From: Syntrophomonadaceae bacterium
GTDB lineage: Bacteria > Bacillota > Dethiobacteria > DTU022 > PWGO01
NCBI GenBank assembly: GCA_003554525.1
Contig: PWGO01000028.1
Coordinates: 1-32,960 of the forward strand
DNA: 32,960 nucleotides
Direction: 5' to 3'
In this document: piece after piece, positions 23,698 to 30,394 of the stretch
Position numbering within the stretch: the first letter of the stretch is position 1
Layout: each line of letters opens with the position of its first letter
Translations under genes and position numbers: made by a program
Notes under the pieces: model-generated
The model's database searches: none
What the model saw: only the letters and a program-made list of their open reading frames with translations
Told to the model about the DNA's origin: nothing

Positions 23698-24354
23698 ATG
23701 GAAATAAACTTGATGCACGAGATATTTAAATTTCACGGGCATAACACGGCAGTGGATATGTTTTTCTTTTGCCTGGCCGAATATTCCTCTTATGCATTTG
23801 CGGTTCTTTTTTTAATTGCTCTGTGTTGTTATTTTTATATTAATTTTAAGAGAAACAGTGTAGAAAGGATATATTATTCTTATATCTATTTTTTACCTGC
23901 CGCGCTGCTGCTTAATAAAATAATCCGGGAGTTGATAAGCCGGGAAAGGCCTTACAACGTTATAAAAGAATTTGAATCCATGACCGAACCCATATTCCAT
24001 TATTATGGGGATTCTTTTCCCAGCAATCATGCTGCAGCTTGTTTTGCTATAGCCGGGGCTGTTTACATGATGTCGCCGCGGGCGGGGTGGGGCTTTTTTG
24101 TGCTGTCGGTACTGGTTTCAGTCTCCAGGGTGTATGTAGGAGTACATTATCCTTCTGATGTGATCGCCGGTGCGATGGTAGCCTTTGTAGTGATGTTTAT
24201 AATATTACGGAAATTTAGTGCGGTGGAAGGAGTTACAAGGAAATTGATCGACAGGTGTTTCCAGTTTGTTTCCCAGGCCCCGGTTTCTTTTGGCTTGAAT
24301 ATTAACTCAGGCAAAAATTCTAACAGCCGGTCCAGGCAGGAGGGACGGAACTGA
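23698..24354 (+). CDS. PAP2-family membrane phosphatase (undecaprenyl-pyrophosphatase/lipid phosphatase type)
   Basis: 218 residues with about five hydrophobic helices. The three PAP2 catalytic signatures are seen: RELISRERP (Arg in place of the usual leading Lys), DSFPSNHAA with the general-acid His, and SRVYVGVHYPSDVIAG with the nucleophile His. These act on the outer membrane face on diphosphate or phosphate lipids, often undecaprenyl diphosphate. The C-terminal 40 residues are hydrophilic. The ribosome-binding site is weak (GGGTAGGG). The PilZ gene starts 3 nt after its stop, so the two are probably co-transcribed. Confidence 0.9.
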   Translation: MEINLMHEIFKFHGHNTAVDMFFFCLAEYSSYAFAVLFLIALCCYFYINFKRNSVERIYYSYIYFLPAALLLNKIIRELISRERPYNVIKEFESMTEPIFHYYGDSFPSNHAAACFAIAGAVYMMSPRAGWGFFVLSVLVSVSRVYVGVHYPSDVIAGAMVAFVVMFIILRKFSAVEGVTRKLIDRCFQFVSQAPVSFGLNINSGKNSNSRSRQEGRN

Positions 24355-24357
24355 TTT

Positions 24358-24975
24358 ATGGTCGAAAATATTGAAAAAGGGATGGAAGTTAAAATTCATA
24401 CCGGCTATCATTTCCCCCCCATAAGGGGAGAGATCTCCAATATCATAGGGGGAAAGCTTTATGTTAAAATCCAGGACTCTTTTGATTTGAATATTGAAGT
24501 AAGCAAAAAAACTACCCTGGAGTTTGCCCTGGAGAAGAATGCTGCTCACCTGTGTTCCGGGTATATTGAATCCCTTATCCAGATAGACAGTTCCGTTATT
24601 GTAATAAGTAATTTGTCACCGCTTGAACGGTATCAGAGAAGGGGATTTGTTCGGGTGCCTGCTTCTTTGCGGGCCAGGTGCTCGGTCCGCAACAAGAGAA
24701 TTGAAGCCATGATTCTTAATATCTCTGGAAGTGGTGCTTTGCTGTGCACCAAAGAGGAGCTTTTGAGTGATGATATTATCAGGTTAAAATTTGACCTGCC
24801 CCTGCAGCAGAAAACGAAAATAAATGTAGAAGCCCGTATTGCCAGGGAAGCAATGGAAAAAATTGAGGGCGCACCCTGGGATTACAAGTACGGAGTTGAA
24901 TTTTTAAACATTCCCCAATCGCTGCAGGATAGAATAGTTAGTTATACCTTCAAGAAACTTACCAACAATTTATAA
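24358..24975 (+). CDS. PilZ-domain c-di-GMP-binding protein (YcgR/YpfA type)
   Basis: 205 residues. The N-terminal YcgR-like beta domain (about 1-90; IEKGMEVKIHTG, GEISNIIGGKLYVKI) is followed by a PilZ domain with the RRGFVRVP motif (RxxxR-type) near 94-101 and ILNISGSGALL (the D/NxSxxG motif, here Asn) near 120. Both parts are needed for c-di-GMP binding, so binding is likely. Proteins of this form act as flagellar brakes or exopolysaccharide regulators; no flagellar genes are in view. After its stop there are GCCCC/GGGGC and GGCCGCGGCC hairpins (24981-25011) without a clear T-run. Confidence 0.92.
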   Translation: MVENIEKGMEVKIHTGYHFPPIRGEISNIIGGKLYVKIQDSFDLNIEVSKKTTLEFALEKNAAHLCSGYIESLIQIDSSVIVISNLSPLERYQRRGFVRVPASLRARCSVRNKRIEAMILNISGSGALLCTKEELLSDDIIRLKFDLPLQQKTKINVEARIAREAMEKIEGAPWDYKYGVEFLNIPQSLQDRIVSYTFKKLTNNL

Positions 24976-25054
24976 AAGCTGCCCCAGAACAGGGGGCGTT
25001 AGGCCGCGGCCAGGCATTTTAAAGCTTCACCGGGTACAATTACTACTTTTTTAT

Positions 25055-25083
25055 TTGACGAAAGTTAAATAAAAAGATATAAT
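25055..25083 (+). promoter_or_regulatory. Near-consensus sigma-A promoter of the Glp-like operon
   Basis: TTGACG (25055-25060), exactly 17 bp, TATAAT (25078-25083). Eleven of twelve consensus bases match, the best promoter in the window. Confidence 0.85.
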
Positions 25084-25096
25084 TAAAGTAAACCTA

Positions 25097-25110
25097 AATG
25101 TCCGGACATT
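25097..25110. promoter_or_regulatory. 14-bp perfect dyad, probable operator
   Basis: AATGTCCGGACATT reads the same on both strands and starts about 8 bp after the expected transcription start, where a bound repressor would block initiation or clearance. The GntR/HutC-type regulator at the end of the cluster is the natural candidate to bind it, but this is inference. Confidence 0.6.
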
Positions 25111-25147
25111 CGGATAAATATATTACCTGAAGGTGGTTGCTTTAAGT

Positions 25148-26923
25148 ATGAAAAGGCTGGCTGGAGTAAATAAAGCCCTGCATCGGAACCGTCTGGGTGA
25201 GATAGGGGTAGAAGAGAGGAAAAACGCGGTTCGCCTGACCGGGAAAGTAGATTCCCGCGAACAGTACTTGAAAGCTGGCTATATTGCCGCGGGCAGGGGG
25301 TACCGGGGTGTAATTAATGATATAGAAGTAAATGCTGGCGGCGAAGGAGAGATGAATTTGCCTTCTTTCCAAGATAATGCCCTGGAGGGAAAGCATTTTA
25401 ACGTGGCTGTAGTAGGGGGCGGAGTAATTGGGGCGGCTATAGCACGCGAGCTGACGCGGTGGAATCTCGATATTGTGCTGTTGGAGAAAGAAGAGGATCT
25501 GGCCCGCCACGCTTCCAGCCGGAACAACGGGGTAATTCATCCTGCTTTTGCTCCTTCTCCAGGCACAAATAAAGCCTATTACAACTGCTTCGGAAACCGT
25601 CTTTTTAACCGGGAGGCTGCGGAGCTGGGCATTAAAATAGAGTGGCCCGGATCGATGGGGCTGTTTACCCGCAGGTGGATGCGATTGTTAATGCCTTTTA
25701 TACGCCACAGGGCACGTCAAAACGGGGTTCGCGGGGTAGAATACATAAGCCCGGAAAAATTAAAAAATTTGGAGCCTCACGTTAATCGCCGGTTTTGGGG
25801 AGCTGTTTTTTTCCCGGAAACCGGGAATGTTTCCCCCTACAAGTTAACTATCGCCTATGGGGAAAACGCAGCCGCAAACGGGGCCAGGGTGTTTTTGCAA
25901 ACCGGGGTAGAAGGTTTTACCCGGGAGCAGGGGCGAATTACCGGGGTGCAAACCAACCGGGGAACTTTCGGAGCCGACGTGGTGATAAACGCCGCCGGCT
26001 TGTGGGCGGACCGCGTGGCGGAAATGGCGGGAGACCGGTATTATACCATCCATGCCCGCCGGGGAACTATTGCAGTGCTGGACAAAAAAGCCGGGCCCCT
26101 GGTTAACTATAACCTGGGCGTGCTTCCCCTGGCCGATACTAATACCAAGGGGGGCGGGGTAACCCTGTCCGTGGATGGCAATGTCCTGGCAGGGCCAACG
26201 GCCGAAGAAGTGCCCCGGCGCGAGGACTATTCCACCAGCCGCCTGGATATTGACTTTCTTTTTCAGCAACAGATGACTTTAAACGAGCTCCTGCGGCCCG
26301 ACCACGCCATAACGTATTTTGCCGGAAATCGGGCTTGCACTTTTGAAGAAGATTTTATAGTTGAACCTTCACCCCATGTGGAAAACCTGATACATGTAGC
26401 GGGAATGCAATCGCCAGGTTTGACTGCGGTCCCGGCTGTTTCCCGGGAGGTAAGCCGGAAGGCGGTAGATATTTTGTCCAGCTATAGAAATGTAGACCCG
26501 GATCCCGGATTTTCTCCTTACCGGAAACCACCGATAGAGCTTTCACGCCTTTCCCTGGAGGAGCGCTCCCGTGTGATCAAAGAAAACCCCTCCTATGGCA
26601 GGATCGTCTGTCGCTGTGAAGTGGTAAGCGAGGGTGAAATAATCCATAGTTTGCAGTCTCCGCTGGGTGTGTTTACCCTGGATGGAATCAAGCGCCGGGT
26701 TCGTGCCGGGATGGGAAGGTGCCAGGGCGGTTTTTGCACTCCCCGCCTGGTGGATATACTGGCCCGGGAAGCCGGGGCAGATGTACGGCAGGTGCGCAAG
26801 TCGGGTCCGGGGTCGGAGCTTGTGTTAAAAAAGACCAAAGGTGAGGTGGACTACACAGGCTTCAAGTTAAAAGGCGTCCCGGGAAAAAAAGAGGAGGAGA
26901 ACAGTGCAGCGGACAGATTTTAA
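25148..26923 (+). CDS. GlpA-like FAD-dependent glycerol-3-phosphate dehydrogenase homologue with N-terminal BON-like and C-terminal BFD [2Fe-2S] domains
   Basis: 591 residues from ATG 25148, with AGGTGG 11 nt upstream; a GTG at 25133 lies inside that site. Residues about 19-62 (VRLTGKVDSREQYLKAGYIA, VINDIEV) look like a BON domain, unusual for this family. Then a DAO-type flavoprotein: VVGGGVIGAAIARELTR (FAD-binding), HASSRNNGVIHPAF, VINAAGLWAD, GPTAEE and VAGMQSPGLTA. The C-terminal bacterioferritin-associated-ferredoxin-like domain has VCRCEVV and GMGRCQGGFC (four Cys). Family role: oxidise glycerol 3-phosphate to dihydroxyacetone phosphate, passing electrons through the next two proteins. 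FAGNRACT replaces the usual FAGLRP, so the substrate may differ. Confidence 0.85.
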   Translation: MKRLAGVNKALHRNRLGEIGVEERKNAVRLTGKVDSREQYLKAGYIAAGRGYRGVINDIEVNAGGEGEMNLPSFQDNALEGKHFNVAVVGGGVIGAAIARELTRWNLDIVLLEKEEDLARHASSRNNGVIHPAFAPSPGTNKAYYNCFGNRLFNREAAELGIKIEWPGSMGLFTRRWMRLLMPFIRHRARQNGVRGVEYISPEKLKNLEPHVNRRFWGAVFFPETGNVSPYKLTIAYGENAAANGARVFLQTGVEGFTREQGRITGVQTNRGTFGADVVINAAGLWADRVAEMAGDRYYTIHARRGTIAVLDKKAGPLVNYNLGVLPLADTNTKGGGVTLSVDGNVLAGPTAEEVPRREDYSTSRLDIDFLFQQQMTLNELLRPDHAITYFAGNRACTFEEDFIVEPSPHVENLIHVAGMQSPGLTAVPAVSREVSRKAVDILSSYRNVDPDPGFSPYRKPPIELSRLSLEERSRVIKENPSYGRIVCRCEVVSEGEIIHSLQSPLGVFTLDGIKRRVRAGMGRCQGGFCTPRLVDILAREAGADVRQVRKSGPGSELVLKKTKGEVDYTGFKLKGVPGKKEEENSAADRF

Positions 26924-28178
26924 AGTGGACACAGTAGTAATCGGATCCGGTCCTGCAGGCATGGCGGCGGCGGTTGCCGCGGCGGAAGAAGGGGCCGGGG
27001 TATGTGTAATTGAGCGGGAAGAACGCCCGGGTGGAATCCTCAAGCAGTGCATACACGACGGTTTTGGCCTCTTGCAATTCCAGGAAAAGTTAACCGGGCC
27101 GGAATACTCTTACCGCTACCTTCAGATGGTGGAAAACTTGCAAATACCGGTTTTGACGAAAACCTTTCTGCTAGAGATACAGCATAAAGAAAACGGTTTT
27201 CGTCTTATTTTGCAGAATGAAAGCGGGGTGTTTTCGCTTAACCCCCGGGCGGTAATATATGCGGCAGGCTGCCGGGAGAAGACTTCCCGCCAGGTATTTT
27301 TACAGGGTACCAGGCCTGCCGGGGTAATTACTGCGGGCACCCTGCAGTACATGATTAACATACAGGGGTATTTGCCCGCGGGGAAATGCGTTATCCTGGG
27401 TTCCGGGGATATCGGGTTAATTATGGCGCGGCGCTTGACGCTGGAAGGTGCAGAGGTAGAAGGAGTTTACGAAATAAAAAGTGAACCTTCCGGGTTAACC
27501 CGGAACGTGGCACAGTGCCTGGAAGACTATCGTATACCGCTGCATCTTTCCCATACGGTAACCGAAATCCACGGAACGGAACGGCTTACCGGGGTTACGG
27601 TGGCCCGGGTAGACGAAAATTTTAAGCCCTTGTCCGGAACCGAAAAGTTTGTGCCTGTTGATACCCTGGTTCTTTCCGTGGGTTTGATACCGGAAAATGA
27701 TATAATTGAAAGCCTGGGAGTGGAACTGGATTCCCGTACATCAGGGCCGGTAGTAGACCAGTATAACATGACCTCCCTGGAAGGCCTTTTTGTATGTGGA
27801 AATGCTTTGCACGTAAATGACCTGGTGGATTACGTTTCGGAAAGCGGTGAAACAGCCGGCAGGGCCGCGGCGGAGTACGCGGCCCGGGGACTTAATCATG
27901 GCGATAGCAACGGAAAAAGGGTTAACCTTACTCCAGGAAATGGTATAATGTACGTAGTGCCGCAGCAGTGGAAAATACCGATGGAGGAAGAAACAGTTTT
28001 TTATTTTCGCTCCAGGGAAACGGTATTCCGGGCGGAACTGGAAGTGGCAGCCGGGAATCAGGTGATTTGTCGCGAAAAATACCCGGTGTTGCGCCCGCCA
28101 GAAATGGAAAGGCTGGTAATTGAGCCCTACCTGATTCCGCCGGGCACGAAAGAAATACAGTTCCGGCTCCGCTGTTAG
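26904..28178 (+). CDS. GlpB-like FAD/NAD-type oxidoreductase subunit
   Basis: 424 residues starting at GTG with AGGAGGAG a few nt upstream, overlapping the previous gene by 20 bp. The N-terminus has VVIGSGPAGMAAAVAAAEEG (FAD dinucleotide fold), then RPGGILKQCIHDGFGL, typical of the partner of GlpA-like dehydrogenases in the anaerobic glycerol-3-phosphate operon (Thermotoga/Clostridia type). A second Rossmann motif ILGSGDIGLIMARRL suits NAD(P), and GLFVCGNALHVNDLVDYVSESG is the C-terminal FAD motif. It probably passes electrons from the GlpA-like flavin and Fe-S centre to an acceptor. Confidence 0.88.
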   Translation: MQRTDFKVDTVVIGSGPAGMAAAVAAAEEGAGVCVIEREERPGGILKQCIHDGFGLLQFQEKLTGPEYSYRYLQMVENLQIPVLTKTFLLEIQHKENGFRLILQNESGVFSLNPRAVIYAAGCREKTSRQVFLQGTRPAGVITAGTLQYMINIQGYLPAGKCVILGSGDIGLIMARRLTLEGAEVEGVYEIKSEPSGLTRNVAQCLEDYRIPLHLSHTVTEIHGTERLTGVTVARVDENFKPLSGTEKFVPVDTLVLSVGLIPENDIIESLGVELDSRTSGPVVDQYNMTSLEGLFVCGNALHVNDLVDYVSESGETAGRAAAEYAARGLNHGDSNGKRVNLTPGNGIMYVVPQQWKIPMEEETVFYFRSRETVFRAELEVAAGNQVICREKYPVLRPPEMERLVIEPYLIPPGTKEIQFRLRC

Positions 28179-28192
28179 GCACACTGTGTGCC
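28178..28192. repeat. 15-bp palindrome at a gene end inside the operon
   Basis: GGCACAC-T-GTGTGCC, starting in the stop codon of the GlpB-like gene. The loop would be too tight for a perfect hairpin unless inner pairs open. It may be an mRNA-stability hairpin or a second protein-binding site. Confidence 0.5.
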
Positions 28193-28243
28193 ATGGATAC
28201 GGCTGCGGTTTGAAGAGTTGGAGAACGGGAGGTGTAAGGCAGA

Positions 28244-28660
28244 ATGCAGGAGAACAGGGCGAGTTTTACCTGTATAGTATGCCCCCTGGGGTGCTCCCTG
28301 GTGGTGTTCGAAGACCCGGGTGGTGAGGATAATTTGTTGGTAGAAGGAAACCGGTGCCGGCGCGGTGAAGAATATGCCGTGGAGGAATACCGTAATCCCT
28401 GCCGGTCTTTGACTACCACGGTAGCTACTGTTTTTAAAGACTGTCCCCGGCTTCCGGTTCGTACCAGGGGCGAAATTCTATTAAAAGATATATTCAGGGC
28501 CATGCAACAGATTAATTCTCTGAAGGTGGAACAGCACATGAAGCCCGGGGAGGTAGTAATACAGGACCTGGTGGGCACGGGAGTGCCAGTAATAGCTACC
28601 GGTTCTACCAGGCCCGTTTTAGAGGGGTGCTCAAATGTCCGAGCTGGTTTTAAGTATTGA
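28244..28660 (+). CDS. DUF1667 protein, third component of the GlpA/GlpB-like system
   Basis: 138 residues with CIVCPLGCSLVV at the N-terminus, then GNRCRRGEEYA and NPCRSLTTTVA. These are the signature cysteines and basic motif of DUF1667, which always accompanies this type of glycerol-3-phosphate dehydrogenase cluster. The cysteines may hold an Fe-S centre. The C-terminal half (IFRAMQQINSLKV, GEVVIQDLVGTGVPVIAT) matches the family. GGGAGG precedes the ATG. It overlaps the kinase start by 26 bp, indicating tight co-expression. Confidence 0.9.
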   Translation: MQENRASFTCIVCPLGCSLVVFEDPGGEDNLLVEGNRCRRGEEYAVEEYRNPCRSLTTTVATVFKDCPRLPVRTRGEILLKDIFRAMQQINSLKVEQHMKPGEVVIQDLVGTGVPVIATGSTRPVLEGCSNVRAGFKY

Positions 28661-30188
28661 CTGCGGGACGCAGAGCCTGCGTACCCTGATATTTGATCGA
28701 AACGGCAGCATCCGGGCTTCGGCTAAAAGAGAATACGAGCCTTACTTCAGCCGCAACCCCGGCTGGGCTGAACAAGACCCGGAACTGTTGTGGAATTCCC
28801 TGGTTGGCACCTGCCGGGAACTAAAGGAAAATTACCCGGGGGAAGTTGCCCAAATATGTGGGGTTGCAGTTACTTCGCAGCGGGCCACTTTTATTATTGC
28901 GGATGAAAAAGGAATCCCTTTAAGACCGGCCATTACCTGGATGGATCAGCGCAAGGCAAAAAACAAGGCGCGTTTTGGGCCGGGGCAGCGTATGGCCCTT
29001 AAAACGGCCGGGATGTATGAGCCAGTTCGGGTGCTGGAGAGGGAAGGCAAGTTGAACTGGATACGGCAGAACGAGCTGCACTTGTGGGAAAAAGCGCACA
29101 AGGTGCTGCAGGTTTCCGGTTTTTTAAATTTTCGCCTTACCGGCAATTTTGCCGATTCTGTAGCCTCCCAGATAGGGCACCTGCCTTTCGACTACCGCCG
29201 GCTTGAATGGGCCAGGCCGCGGGACATAAAAAGCATGATATACCCGGTAGAGAAAGAAAAGCTGTGCACCCTGGCGGCACCGGGAACGGTTTTGGGGCAT
29301 ATAACAGGGGAAGCCGCCCGGGAAACCGGGCTTTCCGCCGGTGTGCCCGTATTTGCTGCCGGTTCCGACAAGGGGTGCGAAACTATTGGAACGGGGTGCA
29401 CTTCCCCGCGGCAGGCCAGTCTCAGCCTGGGAACTACCGCTACTGTTCAGACTACTTCCGGCTTTTACTGTGAACCCATTCGTTTCCTGCCGGCCTATCC
29501 CGCGCCCGTACCGGGAATGTTCAACCCTGAAGTCCAGGTGTTCCGTGGCTTTTGGATGCTCCGCTGGTTCCGGCAGGAGTTCGGGATGCGGGAAATGGAA
29601 GAAGCAAAGAAGATGGAGGTGGCCCCGGAGGTCCTCTTGAACCGCCTGCTCCGCGAAGTGCCTCCCGGTTCCATGGGGCTGGTCCTCCAGCCTTTTTGGG
29701 GGCCCGACCCCAAGAACCCGGAAGCCAAAGGAGCGGTTATTGGTTTCAGCGACGTCCATACCCGGGCCCATATTTACCGGGCCATTATAGAAGGGTTGGG
29801 GTACGCTCTCCTGGACGGCCTTAACCAGATACAGAAGGCTACTAAAACCCGGGTGGAGAAACTGATGCTGGCCGGCGGGGCTTCCACCAGCGATGACATC
29901 TGCCGCATTATAGCCAGTATTTTCAACCTGCCGGCGGCGCGGGGCACTTCCAGCGAGGCTTCCGCCCTGGGTGCTGCCATGGTGGCCTACGTGGGGATGG
30001 GGGTATACAGCGATTTTGATGAAGCTATAAAGGCCATGGTCCGCCACGAAAAAGAATTTCTCCCCGACCCGGACCACGCTTACATATACAGCCAGCTTTA
30101 CCGGCGCGTTTACTGCAAAATGTACGGCAGCCTCCGTCCCGTTTACCGGGAAATCCGTTCTATCACCGGTTACCCGGAAAAGATATAA
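28635..30188 (+). CDS. FGGY-family carbohydrate/polyol kinase, not a canonical glycerol kinase
   Basis: 517 residues with actin-like ATPase folds: phosphate-1 motif LSIDCGTQSLRTLIFD, catalytic-Asp region AAGSDKGCETIGTG, and adenosine motif KLMLAGGASTSDDI. It sits where glpK normally lies, after DUF1667. Compared from memory with E. coli GlpK, Arg83 is kept (TSQRAT) but Glu84 is Ala, the Tyr135 segment (DPYFSGTKVKWIL) reads EPVRVLEREGKLNWI, and the TVDTWL motif reads QVSGFL. So another polyol or substituted glycerol is likelier than glycerol. The ATG has GAGGGG upstream and lies inside the DUF1667 gene. Confidence 0.82.
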   Translation: MSELVLSIDCGTQSLRTLIFDRNGSIRASAKREYEPYFSRNPGWAEQDPELLWNSLVGTCRELKENYPGEVAQICGVAVTSQRATFIIADEKGIPLRPAITWMDQRKAKNKARFGPGQRMALKTAGMYEPVRVLEREGKLNWIRQNELHLWEKAHKVLQVSGFLNFRLTGNFADSVASQIGHLPFDYRRLEWARPRDIKSMIYPVEKEKLCTLAAPGTVLGHITGEAARETGLSAGVPVFAAGSDKGCETIGTGCTSPRQASLSLGTTATVQTTSGFYCEPIRFLPAYPAPVPGMFNPEVQVFRGFWMLRWFRQEFGMREMEEAKKMEVAPEVLLNRLLREVPPGSMGLVLQPFWGPDPKNPEAKGAVIGFSDVHTRAHIYRAIIEGLGYALLDGLNQIQKATKTRVEKLMLAGGASTSDDICRIIASIFNLPAARGTSSEASALGAAMVAYVGMGVYSDFDEAIKAMVRHEKEFLPDPDHAYIYSQLYRRVYCKMYGSLRPVYREIRSITGYPEKI

Positions 30189-30202
30189 ACAAAATAAATA
30201 TG

Positions 30203-30366
30203 ATAACTACTCACGGTGTGAAAGCTTAGAAGCCAGAAGTCAGAGGCCAGAAACAGGAGGCAAGAGACAAGAGGCAAGAAGCAAGAGACAAGATAAAAGC
30301 CCTTCCACATGGAGAGTAGGGCCTGGTGTCAAGTTACCATTAACCACATAGAGCCTGGGTAGTTAC
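30203..30366 (+). repeat. Composite repeat: GTAACTAC-type arms flanking ten 7-bp purine units
   Basis: ATAACTACTCAC (30203-30214) at the left and CCTGGGTAGTTAC (30354-30366) at the right are the two arms of the palindrome at 18682. Between them, 30224-30293 is a run of ten heptamers (GCTTAGA, AGCCAGA, AGTCAGA, GGCCAGA, AACAGGA, GGCAAGA, GACAAGA, GGCAAGA, AGCAAGA, GACAAGA), then a GCCCT/AGGGC hairpin (30299-30322). The layout suggests one element with an expanded interior. It occupies the gap between the kinase and the ADPS-like gene. Confidence 0.65.
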
Positions 30367-30394
30367 TAAATAAGATAATCAAGGAGGCTATTAT

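Noticed and set aside
29124-30077. 317-codon minus-strand frame opposite the FGGY kinase
   Set aside because: A by-product of GC-rich third positions in the kinase; composition is unlike a real protein (rich in Gly, Pro, His, Arg) and there is no start signal.
30224-30293. Heptamer tract considered as a CRISPR array
   Set aside because: Units are 7 bp, degenerate and without spacers; no cas genes are present.
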